Origin: Lingula anatina
Taxonomy: Eukaryota; Brachiopoda; Lingulata; Lingulida; Lingulidae
Direction: 5' to 3'
Length of the DNA stretch: 54,062 nt
Assembly (NCBI RefSeq): GCF_001039355.2
Contig: NW_019774247.1
Span: 72,724-126,785 of the forward strand
Every line of letters starts with the position of its first letter. The stretch's first letter is position 1. Shown piece by piece: positions 10,485-21,624 of this stretch. The position numbers were made by a program, and so were the translations under genes. The notes under the pieces were generated by a model. The model was not told the origin of the DNA and made no database searches. It saw nothing but the letters and a program-made list of their open reading frames with translations.

Positions 10485-11520
10485 GCATTAACTAGTGCCA
10501 TATTTCTATGCATTTTCTTTACATTTAAACATTATCGCATGATCGCAAAAATCACCCATTCCTCTTCGACAATCAAAAATCCAACATGTCCTTATACTGG
10601 TACACCGCATGGCAATCTCTGTGAGCTCTTGTTAACTTCTCCTTAAAGTATCTAAGGAATATTTACAGCACATATATGCTAAACACTTTGTAGCAAACTC
10701 AACACTCGTGCATTCATTTTTCACATCAGTTAAATGATAAGGGTGATGAAAATAACAATGGATTGAAAACTTAATTTAATAATATATTATCTACAATGTA
10801 TAAGTCTAGAATAAGCTTGATGAATAAAGACAAAATTGTTGAAAATTACTTACTAGTAGGCCTACACAATACACTATAGGCCTATAGCATGAGACATTCC
10901 TGACTTTTAATTATAAATCAATTGATCAACTAATCAATTAATTAAATAATTAATCACAAATCATGAGTGGGCTTGTCCCCAACTCGTCTCAAGTCACTAG
11001 TGGTCTTCCCTCCACACCTGGTATATTCCGACTACCCACGTTGTTTCCTGATCAGTGCTTTTCAGTGCTTTGACCAGCCATGAATATTCATGAACTGATG
11101 ATGAATATTCATAACTGGAACCGACTCAAAACAAATGTCTTTTTCTGTTCTTAAACAAAAGTAATAATGCAAAACAAAATGTTCAATTTAATCCCAAACA
11201 ATTATAACTGTCTTAAAAATCAAAATAGGCCTACTGTTGTTTCCTTTTCATTTTAAGGATAATTCATCGAAATATAGATATATTAAATACCTCGTAGATT
11301 ATGCATCAAGGTACATTATACTAACAGTAATATTCAAGTGGCGTATTAATGATGCAGCAATATACAACTACCCCAGTAACACTCTAAACATAATTTTTTT
11401 AAAAAACATATTGATTGGTTAATGAAATTTATATAACAATTAATATATACACATAAAGCCGGCATATCGCTATGCATAATATATACATAATATAACCGAT
11501 TATCCAGCTTGAATAAAGCT
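10485..11520. other. Intergenic, AT-rich, nothing coding
   Basis: No gene was recognised. At 11060-11120 a short palindromic ATGAATATTCAT motif is tandemly repeated twice, and 10905-10965 is a run of ATTAAT/TTGATC elements. Confidence 0.4.
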
Positions 11521-11579
11521 GGGGGGGGGGGGGGGGGGGGGGGGTNNNNNNNNNNNNNNNNNNNNNNNNNGGGGAAGGG
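11521..11579. other. Assembly gap (25 N) beside a poly-G run
   Basis: The sequence holds a 24-base G run, a T, 25 N at 11546-11570 and GGGG. The gap size is probably nominal, since the assembly seems to have broken on the homopolymer. Confidence 0.95.
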
Positions 11580-11805
11580 GTTACACGATCCAAGAAAGTA
11601 AAAAGTTGAAACCAAACAGCCTCGCTAAAAGTCTGCCCCCAAGATCTTAATTACAGGTACACTTAATAACTTGCTAGGCATTCACTCATTTGATTTCACT
11701 TTAATTATTATTGAATATGTAACCACTTTTAAAGTTAAAACTGTACAACAGAACTCATAAAAAGTTCCACATATATCTTCCACTTATCAAAGTTCGATAT
11801 TTGAC

Positions 11806-12161
11806 TTAAACAGACGATTCACCAGACTTAAAGAGGTATAAATTCCTATTCAGTGAAGAGCAAACATATGAGACTTGTTTGATAAAGCAATAACGAGAAC
11901 TCATACGTTTATTCAATTTTTTGAACATCTGGTCAAAAGAAACATTTTCTTTTTTCGTGCGGTAATCTTCGAGGAGCTGAATAAGATTGGTAATCCACGG
12001 CGAACCTACTTCGCTTCTCAGAGAGACATGACCCGGAAGCGTTGAATATATAAGCAAGAAATCTTCTTCTAATTCCAGACCGCCCTCTTTGTCCCCGCTA
12101 GGAGTACCAATGGCGTTTTGGGATATATCGTGCAATATCCTCCTGTAGTCAGATTCTGGCA
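11806..12161 (-). CDS. Caspase exon 4 (linker and small subunit)
   Basis: Acceptor CTTTCAG precedes 12161, and the split codon A|TG joins exon 3. After an inter-subunit linker with several Asp/Glu (GTPSGDKEGGLELEEDF), the p10-like core reads LLIYSTLPGHVSLRS, SPWITNLIQLLEDY and FDQMFKKLNKRM. The Arg of the S1 pocket (SWR in most caspases) is kept but the Trp before it is Leu. Confidence 0.85.
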
Positions 12162-12364
12162 CTGAAAGAGGAATGACTCATAACATTATGGAAGAAGCTA
12201 ACATACAATCACATATGCCGAGAGAATTAAAACGAGCTTAGATAAATAATCTCCAGATTTCTCTGCAATAATTTCAAGATACGTCACTTAATACAACACC
12301 ATTATAATGCTTTTGACGTTGAACACTTTGATGTAATAGCTTTAATTTTTAGTCTAATAGAGAT

Positions 12365-12408
<44 letters not shown>

Positions 12409-15400
12409 AAAAAAAAAACGCAGTTCAGGTACTGTCTGGTTTGTAGACTACGGTAAAAGAAATCGTTTTTGAAATACATAGTACTAACCAAGGGACATAC
12501 TGTGCATTCGTGTGCAACGTGTTTGAGGATATTGTAACCCTTAATTGTCATCCAGATAACGAAAATGAGTTTTTCCCTGCATCTTATTATTCAATAATGC
12601 ATTTATCTTTGAAATAACCCTCGAAAATATAAAATATCTGTGCTTATAATTCACGTTGCAATGTATAAGCATATATGCAATTCAAAACTTTAATCGTCAA
12701 TTTAACACCTCTCTGTTTTGAGACGAGATAGCAATCGGTATGGGGCGTATCTCCAAGCCCAAACAAGGTTTTAGCACCAAAATTGGCATAGTTGACCACG
12801 AGTGTATAGGCTACAATCCCTTGCCGTCATTTTGGTTTAAATGTTTTTGTTATGGAGTAATGAGCCCCTAATTATTACAGATTTTCTTAAACAAAGGCAT
12901 TATTTTGTTTTATCAACTATAATCTGAAGAAAGAGGCATTACGTATAAATACGCGTCTCGTGATGTTTTTTCCACTTTCGATTTCCAGCAGACGAATCCT
13001 CCATGACGGAGATGACCACAAAATAAAAGGTAAGCATTTGATGACAATTTGTTCGTTTTTGCCTTGTTTACAGTTATCTAGACTTTTACATAACATCAGT
13101 GACGCCACCTTTCAAATGCACGAATTTAAAAAACTTTGTTGGTGACCGATAGGACGATATCAGAACTCCTTACAAGTGTCAATGAAGTCACCTTTCCCGC
13201 CGAATTTCGAAAAAAAATATACAAATTCTCACTTTGGGGCAAAACGCCCATGCTGATATGGGACAAAAAGCCTAAAGCTCACTGCCGTAAACAGTACAAT
13301 TACAGCTGAAGTTTCAAGTCATTGAAAAGTCATTTACGGGTTAAAAATTAATTCGTAATCAGTTCGTGATTGATCAAGAATTGCAAGAACTGACATATAC
13401 GATATATACGAATCTGTTAAGAACTTCACGAACTGATTACGATTCAACCACGAATCCTGAAATTTCTTTCAATTCCTGGCGATTCGTAGGATTCGTGGTC
13501 TGTGTGAAATAGGGGCATCAGCCTCAGTGTTACGGAGAGAAGTTGGAATTTAGTTTTGAGAGATAACTTTACTGTTTGATCAAATACTTATCTCTTTATT
13601 CTGCCCACGTTTGACATTTTCCTGTCATTTTCAGAGTAGAGAAATAGGAATTAGAATTGTGAGAGAAACGAGTGAGAAACAATTTGAATGCGAATGAACA
13701 AAGATTTTGCACCTTCAAGTATCGTGACACGTTTTCATATCATGTATCTATTATTTCTCCAAGTATTTTCTGCCCAAAATACCAAAACAAAAAAGTTATC
13801 TGAGTATGTTGTTATAAAAACTGCTTTTTTCTCTGAGCACACATCTTCACCTCCGTTCACCTCTAGCTAAATAGGTAGAGTTCTACTGTTCAATGATAAA
13901 ATAGCTGTTTATTAAGACCAATTTTGACTTTTCCTTTCTTCTCAGATTAGCGAATGGAATGACGACTTGAGGATAGTAAGAGTAGGCTACTTGAACGTTA
14001 CAAAGGCAATTGTACTGTTTGTTTTGATATATAGTTATATTGTTTCTAATAATAAAACATTCTGAATAAACTTGATGGGTATTTTTATTATCTCAGTACC
14101 CCCAAAATTTTATCTGTTGCTTTAAAGGCTTACTAAGTCGTCCCGCAGAAATATAATTTGTTTTTATTTTGCAAAGGCAGGGCATAACGCCTATACAACA
14201 TTGGTCAAAATGGTTGTCCCACCCCAATTTCCATGTACTTTTATTTACAAATGATCACCTCACAGCTGTAAATGGTTAGAAATAGTGCTTTTTATTACAG
14301 ATACCGTTTGTAACATGATCAATGGTTGAAAAAATACAAAATAGTGATGAAAATATACACATTTTATACCATTTAGTAAAATTTATAAGAGGTACCCCTT
14401 CAAATTCACTGTTTCACTGTGACTTCTACAGATGTAAAGAAATGTCTATAAAATTGAAAAGACGCCATCAAATGTCACCAAATTCACAGACAATTAGCAT
14501 TAGGGTGTACTCGTTAAAGGTCATGTGCCTAACAGCGTGTGCATCTATCGCGTACTGCAATTATCTCCTGTAGACGGCGCGACAAGTCTTCAACATGGGT
14601 AACAATTCTGTTAAGTGGGATATTGTCCCATTCATCCTTAAGAGCGTGGCTGAATTGGTCAAGATTATTTGGGAATTGGTTCTCCTCTGCAATGCACATT
14701 CCGATTCATGCCACAGGTGCTCAGTAGGATTAATATCAGGACTCAAAGACGGTTGTTCCATCCTCAGAGCCCTGGGTTTCTGCAACAAATCGTTTGCCAG
14801 ACGAGAGCTGTGAGCAAGTGCGTTGTCACAATGAAGCCAGTAGCATCCCTGAAGTCACCTCTTGCAAATGGAGTGAGATTTCTGTTGAGAATGTAACATT
14901 AAAATGTCCCTGTTACGTTTTGTTCCAAAAGGAACAATGTACTAATACCATGGGCTTGGAATGTTCTCAAAATGCGGACTAATCTTACACCTCAGGCGAT
15001 ATTATCCTACACACACTCTTCCATGAGGCATTTTTTAACATGTCTATGGACCCTCTTTGACCATCGATGGGATACAAGAAATAATTTGATTCTACATCAA
15101 AATCGACTTCCTTTCAGTGATGGATGGCCAGGTTCAGGTGCCTGTGGGATCACTGAACGCAGCATTCTCAGCTGATATATCATTCCTTCTTCAAGAACTG
15201 ACATTGGGGTTAACACCAGGCTTTATCATGACTGCACACTTGCTCACACCTCTCGCCTGGCAAGTGTTTGTTGAAGAAACACAATGCTCTAAGGATGGAA
15301 CCACCATATTTGAGCCCTGATATTAAACTTACTAATCAACTGTGACATGAATTGGAGTGTGCAATGCAAAGGAGAACCAACCGCATAAAAACGTGGACCA

Positions 15401-17853
15401 ACTCCCCCAACTTGTTTAAGAAGAATGGGACAATATCCCACAAAACAGAATTGTTACCCATGTTGAAGGCTTGTCGCGCCGTCTACAGGAGATAATTGCA
15501 GTACGCGGTAGATGCACACGCTGTTAGGCACATGACCTTTAACGAGTACAACCTAATGCTAATTGTCTGTGAATTTGGTGACATTTGATGGCGTCTTTTC
15601 AATTTTATAGACATTTCTTTACATCTGTAGAAGTCACAGTGAAACAGTGGATTTGAAGGGGTACCTCATAAATTTTACTAAATGGTATAAAATATGTATA
15701 TTTTCACCACTATTTTGAATTTTTTTAACCATTTATCATGTTAGACACGGTATCTGTAATAAAAAAAACTATTTCTAACAATTTACAGCTGTGAGGTGAT
15801 CATTTGTAAATAAAAGTACATGGAAATGGGGGTGGGACAACCTTTTGACCAAAGTTGTAGTTTGGGGAAAGACGCCCACGGTAGGCGTGTAGCCCCCTGG
15901 TGCGAGGCGTATTGCCCCAGCAATGGGGCAAAAAGGCCGATTTTATAATTCACCTATTTTTTTACCTATAAAGTTTTTTGTGTTGTTTGTTTCCAAAAGT
16001 GTTAGTATCAGTTTGTAGTCTGAGCAGGCCTTCATAGTTGACACCCATTTTGAACGGTTTATACCTTCAGCAGGGAAAACTGAGACGTTTCTTGCTTAAG
16101 GGTGGCGTTTAGCCCCGGTCTACCAAATGGTGTCATTGCATCGGTGTTGAAATGGTGATCGCGGGTGCTCAGGTAAAAGAGAAATTTGAGAAACCGATTC
16201 TTCAGTTTTACCCCAAAATCGAAATTGTGACGTCACCCGCAACAGACATGTGTAATTATTAATTAATTTTGTCACTGATCAGTCAAGATTATTACCCAAA
16301 AGAATGTATGTAAGGAAGTAAATTAGGATTTTTGAGCGAAGGGTGACAATATCTTAAACTGCTGAAAGCCCTTCTAATTCACGAACAATCTGATTGATCT
16401 GGAATCACTTCAAATATATGCACTGTCAAGTCCGACATAGATATCTTTTTAAGTCATATGACGTAATGTGTTGTAGTCCAATAGCTTTTGAGTAAGGCGG
16501 CGGTCGCTGTGTATAACGCCGAAGTAAAGAAATTAACTATACAATTAAAAGTAATTAGGTTTGACGTTCATCGCACAATAGTGCAGCATTGGATCCATGT
16601 AAGATAACAAATTAGTATATAAGGAATGAGAACTGATACTTAGGGGGAGATAGAAGGAGAGACACGTAGAGGGAGACATGTAGAAGGAAGCAGCGAAGAA
16701 GGAGGTTGGAAGCGATGGGTTACGGAGCAGACGAGTTAAGAGTTGGAGACTTCACTTAGAATATGTAGCTACCGAGCGTCAACGAGCAAATCATTTAACT
16801 GGTCATTATGTGGACTTGGGTTTTCTTTGCGCGACCTTACGTAAATCTGACAAGAACCGTGGAATCTTTGGATTGCGTTATCCGTAAGTCTAAAACGTAA
16901 TGTCCTATTTCGAGCCCACGCTTGAATTAAGCGTACTAAATTATATTAGTTTAGGACATTCATCCTATGTATATGAAAAGGTTCGTTACAGCACGACACT
17001 TACTCTGCAGCTTGCTGCCAAGACAAGCGTCCATGACGAACGTTTTTGGCTTGCCTTCCAACGACGGGCATTTGCTTGAGCGAAATTTGTCTACGATTTC
17101 CGCAATAGAGACAAGTTCCCCATCAGAGCAGTAAATCCCTTCCTCCGATCCGTGAGACATGATGAAGCATAAGAAGTAACAGTAATTAGAATGGTCTGCT
17201 CTGGAATATGTAGCCAGCATCTCCATCAATTTCTCTTTCGACATGTCCCTAGCTGTTACAACTTGCGATCCAAACTTCTCGAAGAATGTCTGTACTGCCT
17301 CTAAAAATAATTTTGTAAACAAATAAACGTAGTGGACAATCTTGTCATTTTCTCTAAAATATTTAGAAACACGAGATTTACCAATAATTTTCTTTGTGCT
17401 AGGTAAACGTACAAATTCTATAAAAAATTTACTTTATTTCCTAATTACAAATTTTAAAATCGATTAATAAAGGTTTCTGTGCAGCGATGTTGTACCTACC
17501 GTCATCGTATTCAGCACCATCTCTGCGTTCCAAACCTCCCTCTGGGAAGTTAATCATATTTATGATGAGGGTAAAGCCCCATTTTGTGCCCTTTTCCTCA
17601 CTGGGTTCAGAGTAGCCACTGATTTCTGAAACCCTACTGTCCCCACTTTTGTGCCGAGTTTTGAGACTCACATTGTTTCCTTCATCATGGTTGCTATTAA
17701 TTCCTAAAAAGAAATACCAACTTCATAATACTAGTTGTCTTTTACAACAACAGCGTTAGTTTGCAAAGATATATGTCCATTATCGGAAGAAAAACTTAAA
17801 CATACCACGAGGAAAATAACTGGAAAAACAAGACGGGTTAAGTGAACCTCCAG

Positions 17854-17905
<52 letters not shown>

Positions 17906-18588
17906 TAAGTCTTATTAAAAAGCATTGGAACTGAATACATTTAGCTAATAAAAGTGACGAACTCCCCAGTCATACATGTAATAACATGAAGTTTACCACG
18001 CATTAATTAACAGATTAAAAAAGACTTTACTAAACAAGTGCTATACATGTATTTATATCACAGGCAAGATTGATTTCCAGGCAGATGTTAGTAGGTGAAA
18101 TTGATATCGCAATATCGCCTAGGCGAGATTGAAATTTCAATCGAAGGGAAATTACAAATCAACCTAGACCAGATTGAAATCTAAAGTCACAGACAATTTT
18201 AGGTTAGGAAAAGATTAATCACATCCCTAATAATGCCATTTAAGTTATAGAATCTATAGTTAAGAGAATCTTTAATTGATTATGCTGCATATAGGGAGAT
18301 ACAATATATTTTGTTTTTGTGTGCGCGTGCGTGCGTGCTTGTGTATAAAGAGCAATTTTATTTACCTGCTTCAGTGCTGTCACAACGACTTGCTGCTGAA
18401 CCAACGGAAAAGTAAACACTGCCGCCGGGGCTGTCTCCTACTACAGAGTCAACGCTGCCGCCGGACCAAACACTAGGAGTGTCAGCGCTATCGTCAGTCA
18501 CTGTTCCTTGAAGTCTATTATATTCTGACGGTTTAGCCACAATACAAGACGCACAGGCAAGACAAGCATGAGTAAAAAACCTCCACAT
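11806..18588 (-). CDS. Caspase (complete, four coding exons, 359 residues)
   Basis: Coding exons, 5' to 3': 18588-18366, 17703-17500, 17300-17004 and 12161-11806 (TAA). All introns are GT-AG and in phase 1; the spliced length is 1080 nt without internal stops. The N-terminal 85 residues are Cys- and Ser-rich with no CARD or DED visible. The large subunit shows WGFTLIINMINF, the pocket Arg in LERRDGAEYDD, the catalytic His in FIMSHGSEEG and the catalytic Cys in VMDACLGS. The small subunit has LLIYSTLPGHVSLRSEVGSP. Known: cysteine proteases of apoptosis or inflammation cleaving after Asp. Odd: the pentapeptide is DACLG, not QACxG, and the SWR motif reads SLR. The 4.8 kb last intron is full of transposons. 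Start is the only upstream ATG in frame. Confidence 0.85.
12365..12408. repeat. (AAT)n microsatellite
   Basis: Trinucleotide AAT run of about 44 bases in the last caspase intron. Confidence 0.95.
13350..13437. repeat. Short perfect inverted repeat (possible hairpin)
   Basis: TCGTAATCAGTTCGTGA and its reverse complement TCACGAACTGATTACGA lie about 50 bases apart. Partial further copies of the AATCAGTTCGTGA theme surround them. Confidence 0.6.
14194..15859. mobile_element. Palindromic (foldback) Tc1/mariner derivative, copy 2
   Basis: TA at 14194-14195 and at 15858-15859 flank an element of 1662 bases with ends CAACATTGGTCAAAATGG and TTTTGACCAAAGTTG. Each arm is about 630 bases and carries the terminal repeat plus the transposase segment from the second catalytic Asp (DNALAHSSRLANDLLQ on the minus strand of the left arm) to the stop. 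Arms are better matched than in the copy at 5170, so this insertion looks younger. The spacer (about 14830-15225) matches the spacer of the other copy in reverse orientation, so the two insertions face opposite ways. Confidence 0.85.
14561..14830 (-). pseudogene. Tc1-type transposase C-terminal fragment (left arm of copy 2)
   Basis: Reads DNALAHSSRLANDLLQKP, then RMEQPSLSPDINPTEHLWHE, then CALQRRT and a terminal VYRR. The DN and NPTEHLW motifs are the second catalytic Asp and the region just before the third acidic residue (E in HLWHE) of Tc1/mariner transposases. The N-terminal DNA-binding half is absent. Confidence 0.75.
17004..17703 (-). CDS. Caspase exons 2 and 3 (large subunit)
   Basis: Exon 2 (17703-17500) and exon 3 (17300-17004) encode the p20-like part: GTKWGFTLIINMINF and LERRDGAEYDDG, then the exon 3 sequence VQTFFEKFGSQV, the His motif SHGSEEG, SIAEIVDKFRSSKCPSLEGK and the Cys motif DACLGSKLQ. 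Frame across the junction: EYDDG|EAVQ. His and Cys are both present. Confidence 0.85.
17855..17903. repeat. (TA)n microsatellite
   Basis: Pure TA dinucleotide run in the first intron of the caspase gene. Confidence 0.95.
18366..18588 (-). CDS. Caspase exon 1 (N-terminal region)
   Basis: ATG at 18588-18586, then MWRFFTHACLACASC, a hydrophobic Cys-rich start. A Ser/Gly/Asp-rich stretch (GGSVDSVVGDSPGG) follows. Donor GTAAAT starts at 18365. There is no death-fold domain, as in effector-type caspases. The Asp-rich region could hold the prodomain cleavage site. Whether further 5' non-coding exons exist is not visible. Confidence 0.7.
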
Positions 18589-18914
18589 TTTCCGACTAAT
18601 TCCAGAAACGCTGTGATGTTAAAAACAACCACCACCAAATGTCCACTGACAAGGTGTTGTTTAAAAAATATCTGAAAAAAAAAGCCCAATTGATTATGAA
18701 TGTCCAACGTTAGTAATTGACAGCCACGAGTGAAAAAAGAACCGGAAATGTTTTGTAGAGTAGCTGAGTTGATTGACATGCTCTTATGATACTTATACAC
18801 GACTGCGTGTAATGTAAACAAGAAGAAGGCCACTAGAGATACATGTATACAGATAGACGAGGAAATAAGAAATACCTCAACATTATTTTTTTAGATCCAT
18901 TCATGAAAGTCTAA

Positions 18915-19571
18915 AGGATATTGTCACTCCTTATTTACTGCCTTACATACATTCTTTTGGGTAATAAATAAATCTTCAGTGTTCATTGGCTAAATTTATT
19001 AACATTTACACATATGTCATCTTACGGGTGACGTCATAATTGCGATTTTGGGGTAAAAACTGAAATTGGTTTCTCAAATTTCTCTTTTGTCTGAACATCC
19101 ACGATTACTGTTTCAACACCGATTTAATGACACCTCTTAGTACTTCAAAACCGATTTGTCTTAAATGTCTTAGCTCAGATGTTATCGTAATGAGTTTGTT
19201 TAATGGAAATCTGTAATAAGGGCTTGTAATTCCATAGCAACATTAAACCAAAATGACAGCATGGGATTGTAGCCTACACACTCCTGGTCAACTCTGCTAA
19301 TTTTCGTGATAAAAACTTATTCAGGGTTAAAGTTACGCCCCATACCGATTGCTATCTCACCTCAAAATAGAAAGGTGTTAAACTGACGATTAAAGCTTTG
19401 AGTTGCCTATGCTTATACATGTACGTTGCAACGAAATAATATAAACGCCGATATTTGATGTTTTCGAGGGTTTTTTCATTGGCACAAACATGGATTCCTT
19501 AGTGAATAATTAGATGCTGAAAAAAAACTCATTTTTGCTTTCTGGATGATAATAAAGGGTTACAATATCCT
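18915..19571. mobile_element. Harbinger-like MITE, 657 bases, flanked by TAA
   Basis: Ends AGGATATTGTCACTCC and GGTTACAATATCCT are inverted, and TAA flanks both sides (18912-18914 and 19572-19574). Three-base T(A/T)A duplications are characteristic of PIF/Harbinger elements. It matches, in reverse orientation, both ends of the longer copy at 12526-16354. No coding capacity. It lies just upstream of the caspase start. Confidence 0.65.
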
Positions 19572-19675
19572 TAATGTCTCTCGTTCGTCACGTGTGCCAT
19601 TGACACCCGAGTCAGCCCACAGCTGTCTCTAGATTCCATTACATACCTTACCTGGCGTCTTCCAAACTACTAGGC
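19558..19675. repeat. 118 base exact direct repeat, copy A
   Basis: Runs from the last 14 bases of the Harbinger-like MITE (GGTTACAATATCCT) through 104 bases of flanking DNA to CTAGGC. The same 118 bases recur without a mismatch at 20317-20434. Confidence 0.9.
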
Positions 19676-20316
19676 GCCTAACAAGATATTTTTTCGCTTG
19701 TTTGTATTGGTTCAATAGGTGATAGGCTTTCAACGTCGCTGATGCGTTACCTCACAGGTTTCAAATTCGCTACTAATAAAAGGCAATTCAAGCCCGGGGA
19801 CCAGGGGTTCTGTAGCTGACCTGATCCGGAACTGCGCACCACACAGATAACAATACACGTACATGTATATCGCATTGATATTTTGTAAGTGGTCTGCAAG
19901 AACCTAAATTAATGAGGCAATTTTACGCACAGGTTTTTTTGTTATATTGAAGTTATTCTAAAATGTAACTATCATGTTCAGACAGTATAATGAAGATTTA
20001 GGTTTCTCCTGAAAACAACAAATGCTCCTTCATCACTTCCTGTGGACATTACGGCCTTACTTTGAGAAGTTAACACAAACGAGAAATCATAAGGTTCCCC
20101 ATAATCCCCACGGTGTTTCATTCCTTAGACTACACACACTGGACAAAAGAAGTGTCACCCCCTAACTCAGAGTAAGAAAAGTAGGCAGATTTTGGGCACT
20201 TATGATGCCTGGTCTACTTATAATGTGACTAATGAGTATAAAACCGCTATACCATGGAATTGTATTGTTAGTCTTGTACATGTACAGCAAATGTTATTCC
20301 TGTCTTCCTCCAATAT

Positions 20317-20434
20317 GGTTACAATATCCTTAATGTCTCTCGTTCGTCACGTGTGCCATTGACACCCGAGTCAGCCCACAGCTGTCTCTAGATTCCATTA
20401 CATACCTTACCTGGCGTCTTCCAAACTACTAGGC
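20317..20434. repeat. 118 base exact direct repeat, copy B
   Basis: Identical to 19558-19675 and offset by 759 bases. Inserted between the left terminal repeat and the transposase of the Tc1 element. Confidence 0.9.
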
Positions 20435-20440
20435 AATTAT

Positions 20441-21449
20441 CTAACGGTTATAGGTGCAAGTTATTAACCTGAAGAGGCGGAATATAAGCAATGTCAGAAT
20501 ATCGATACAACTGAATTGTTCAGTCAGAACCGTGCAGAGGGTCTGATCTCGGTATAGAAACACTGGATCAAGAGACAAATTGCCTCTAATGGGTCTTCCA
20601 AGAAAAACTACTGGCCGTGAAGACCGACGACTGATTTTGATGCCCAGGTTGTCAAAGTTCGACATTGCTTGTCAGTTGACAACACAGTGGAACAATTTCA
20701 CACATAAGAATGTGTCTGTGAAAATTGCTAGGCGTCGGTTACATGCTCATAGAGTGTACAGCAGGGTAGCAAGCCTGAAACCTCTTAAATCGTTACAAAA
20801 CAGGCAACGTAGAGTGGACTAGGGTCAACAGAATCTGGAACTGGACAGTCCATGACAATTTGTCCTATATATTTTTTCTGATGAGTGTCGCTATGGTCTG
20901 ACCTCTGATGACAGACGGGTACGATGCTGGCAAACTGCTGGTAAAGCATTTGAACTACATGCACTGAATTTTCGAACCCTGAGCAGCATATTCATCATGG
21001 TGTGGGGCTGCATCAGCAAACATGGCTTGGGCGAATTGATAGTGGTTGATAGAAACATTAATCACTAGAAATATATCGATGTTTTGGAGTCAGGCTTGCT
21101 ACCATCTATTACTAACATGTTTGGTGACAGGAATTATCCGTTTGTTCACCAGGATGACAACGCTCCTTGTCACAGGCCCAGAGCAGTTGATGATTGGTTT
21201 GAACAACAGGACATTTGCAGGGTGATGTGGCCTGCCCAGAGTCCGGATGCAAACATAATAGAAAATCTGTGGAATGATATGTCAAAACTTTTTACAAATG
21301 CCCGTCTAACCAGCAGATAAACTCTGTTATATTCAGTGTTTCATTATTGGGCCAGCATAAGCCCTGAACGCATCAGACAATTATATGAATCCTTGCCTCG
21401 TATACTGGCACCTATTATTAGGTCACGTGGCTATGCCACTAAGTACTAA
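20441..21449 (+). pseudogene. Tc1 transposase, inactivated by in-frame stops
   Basis: From 20589 one frame reads GLPRKTTGREDRRL (paired-like linker), IARRRLHAHRVYSR, FSDECRYGL (first catalytic Asp), MVWGCISKHGLGEL, FVHQDDNAPCHRPRAVDDWF (second Asp), PAQSPDANIIENLWNDM (third acidic residue) and a terminal GYATKY. Stops break it at about 20819 (TAG), 20852 (TGA), 21067 (TAG) and 21318 (TAA), but no frameshift occurs after 20589. The N-terminal helix-turn-helix upstream is not readable in one frame, and the 118 base insert precedes it. Confidence 0.8.
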
Positions 21450-21624
21450 TTTTGGACTTAAAACTGCATATTTTGGTAGAATGTATATTTTTTTCTCATT
21501 TTGTGATTTTTTGTGAAATTTGATGTTAATAAAATGATACCAGGAGCATATCATTCCACAGTCATTTATCTCCCCCATAGTATTGGCTCAGTAGGGGTGA
21601 CACTTCTTTTGTCCAGTGTGTGTA

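Larger units (their letters stand above)
12526..16354. mobile_element. Harbinger-like repeat, long copy, interrupted by a nested foldback element
   Basis: The left end AGGATATTGTAACCC and the right end GGGTGACAATATCT are inverted. About 360 bases inside the left end (12526-12890) and about 250 inside the right (16100-16354) match, in reverse, the element at 18915-19571. The right flank is TAA, the left is TTG (decayed). It lies in the last caspase intron and contains the palindromic Tc1 derivative at 14196-15857, which is therefore the younger insertion. No transposase was recognised inside. Several GGGGC(A/G)..ACGCC motifs recur at 12741, 13237, 15862 and 15910. Confidence 0.55.
20131..21624 (+). 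mobile_element. Tc1 transposon, full length, inactivated
   Basis: TA at 20131-20132 and 21623-21624 flank 1490 bases with ends CACACACTGGACAAAAGAAG and CTTCTTTTGTCCAGTGTGTG, perfect inverted repeats that extend through AGTGTCACCCC. Inside is a plus-strand transposase pseudogene. Known: TA target duplication and this size are typical for Tc1. The element carries an exact 118 base copy of nearby non-transposon DNA (20317-20434) ahead of its transposase. Confidence 0.85.

Noticed and set aside
13688-13870. Coding exon in the caspase intron
   Set aside because: The 60 codon open frame has no similarity and is on the opposite strand.
15972-16135. Additional caspase exon in the last intron
   Set aside because: No frame reads caspase sequence; the stretch belongs to the Harbinger-like repeat.
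19780-19860. tRNA-like GC-rich stretch
   Set aside because: No cloverleaf pairing or A/B box could be traced by eye.
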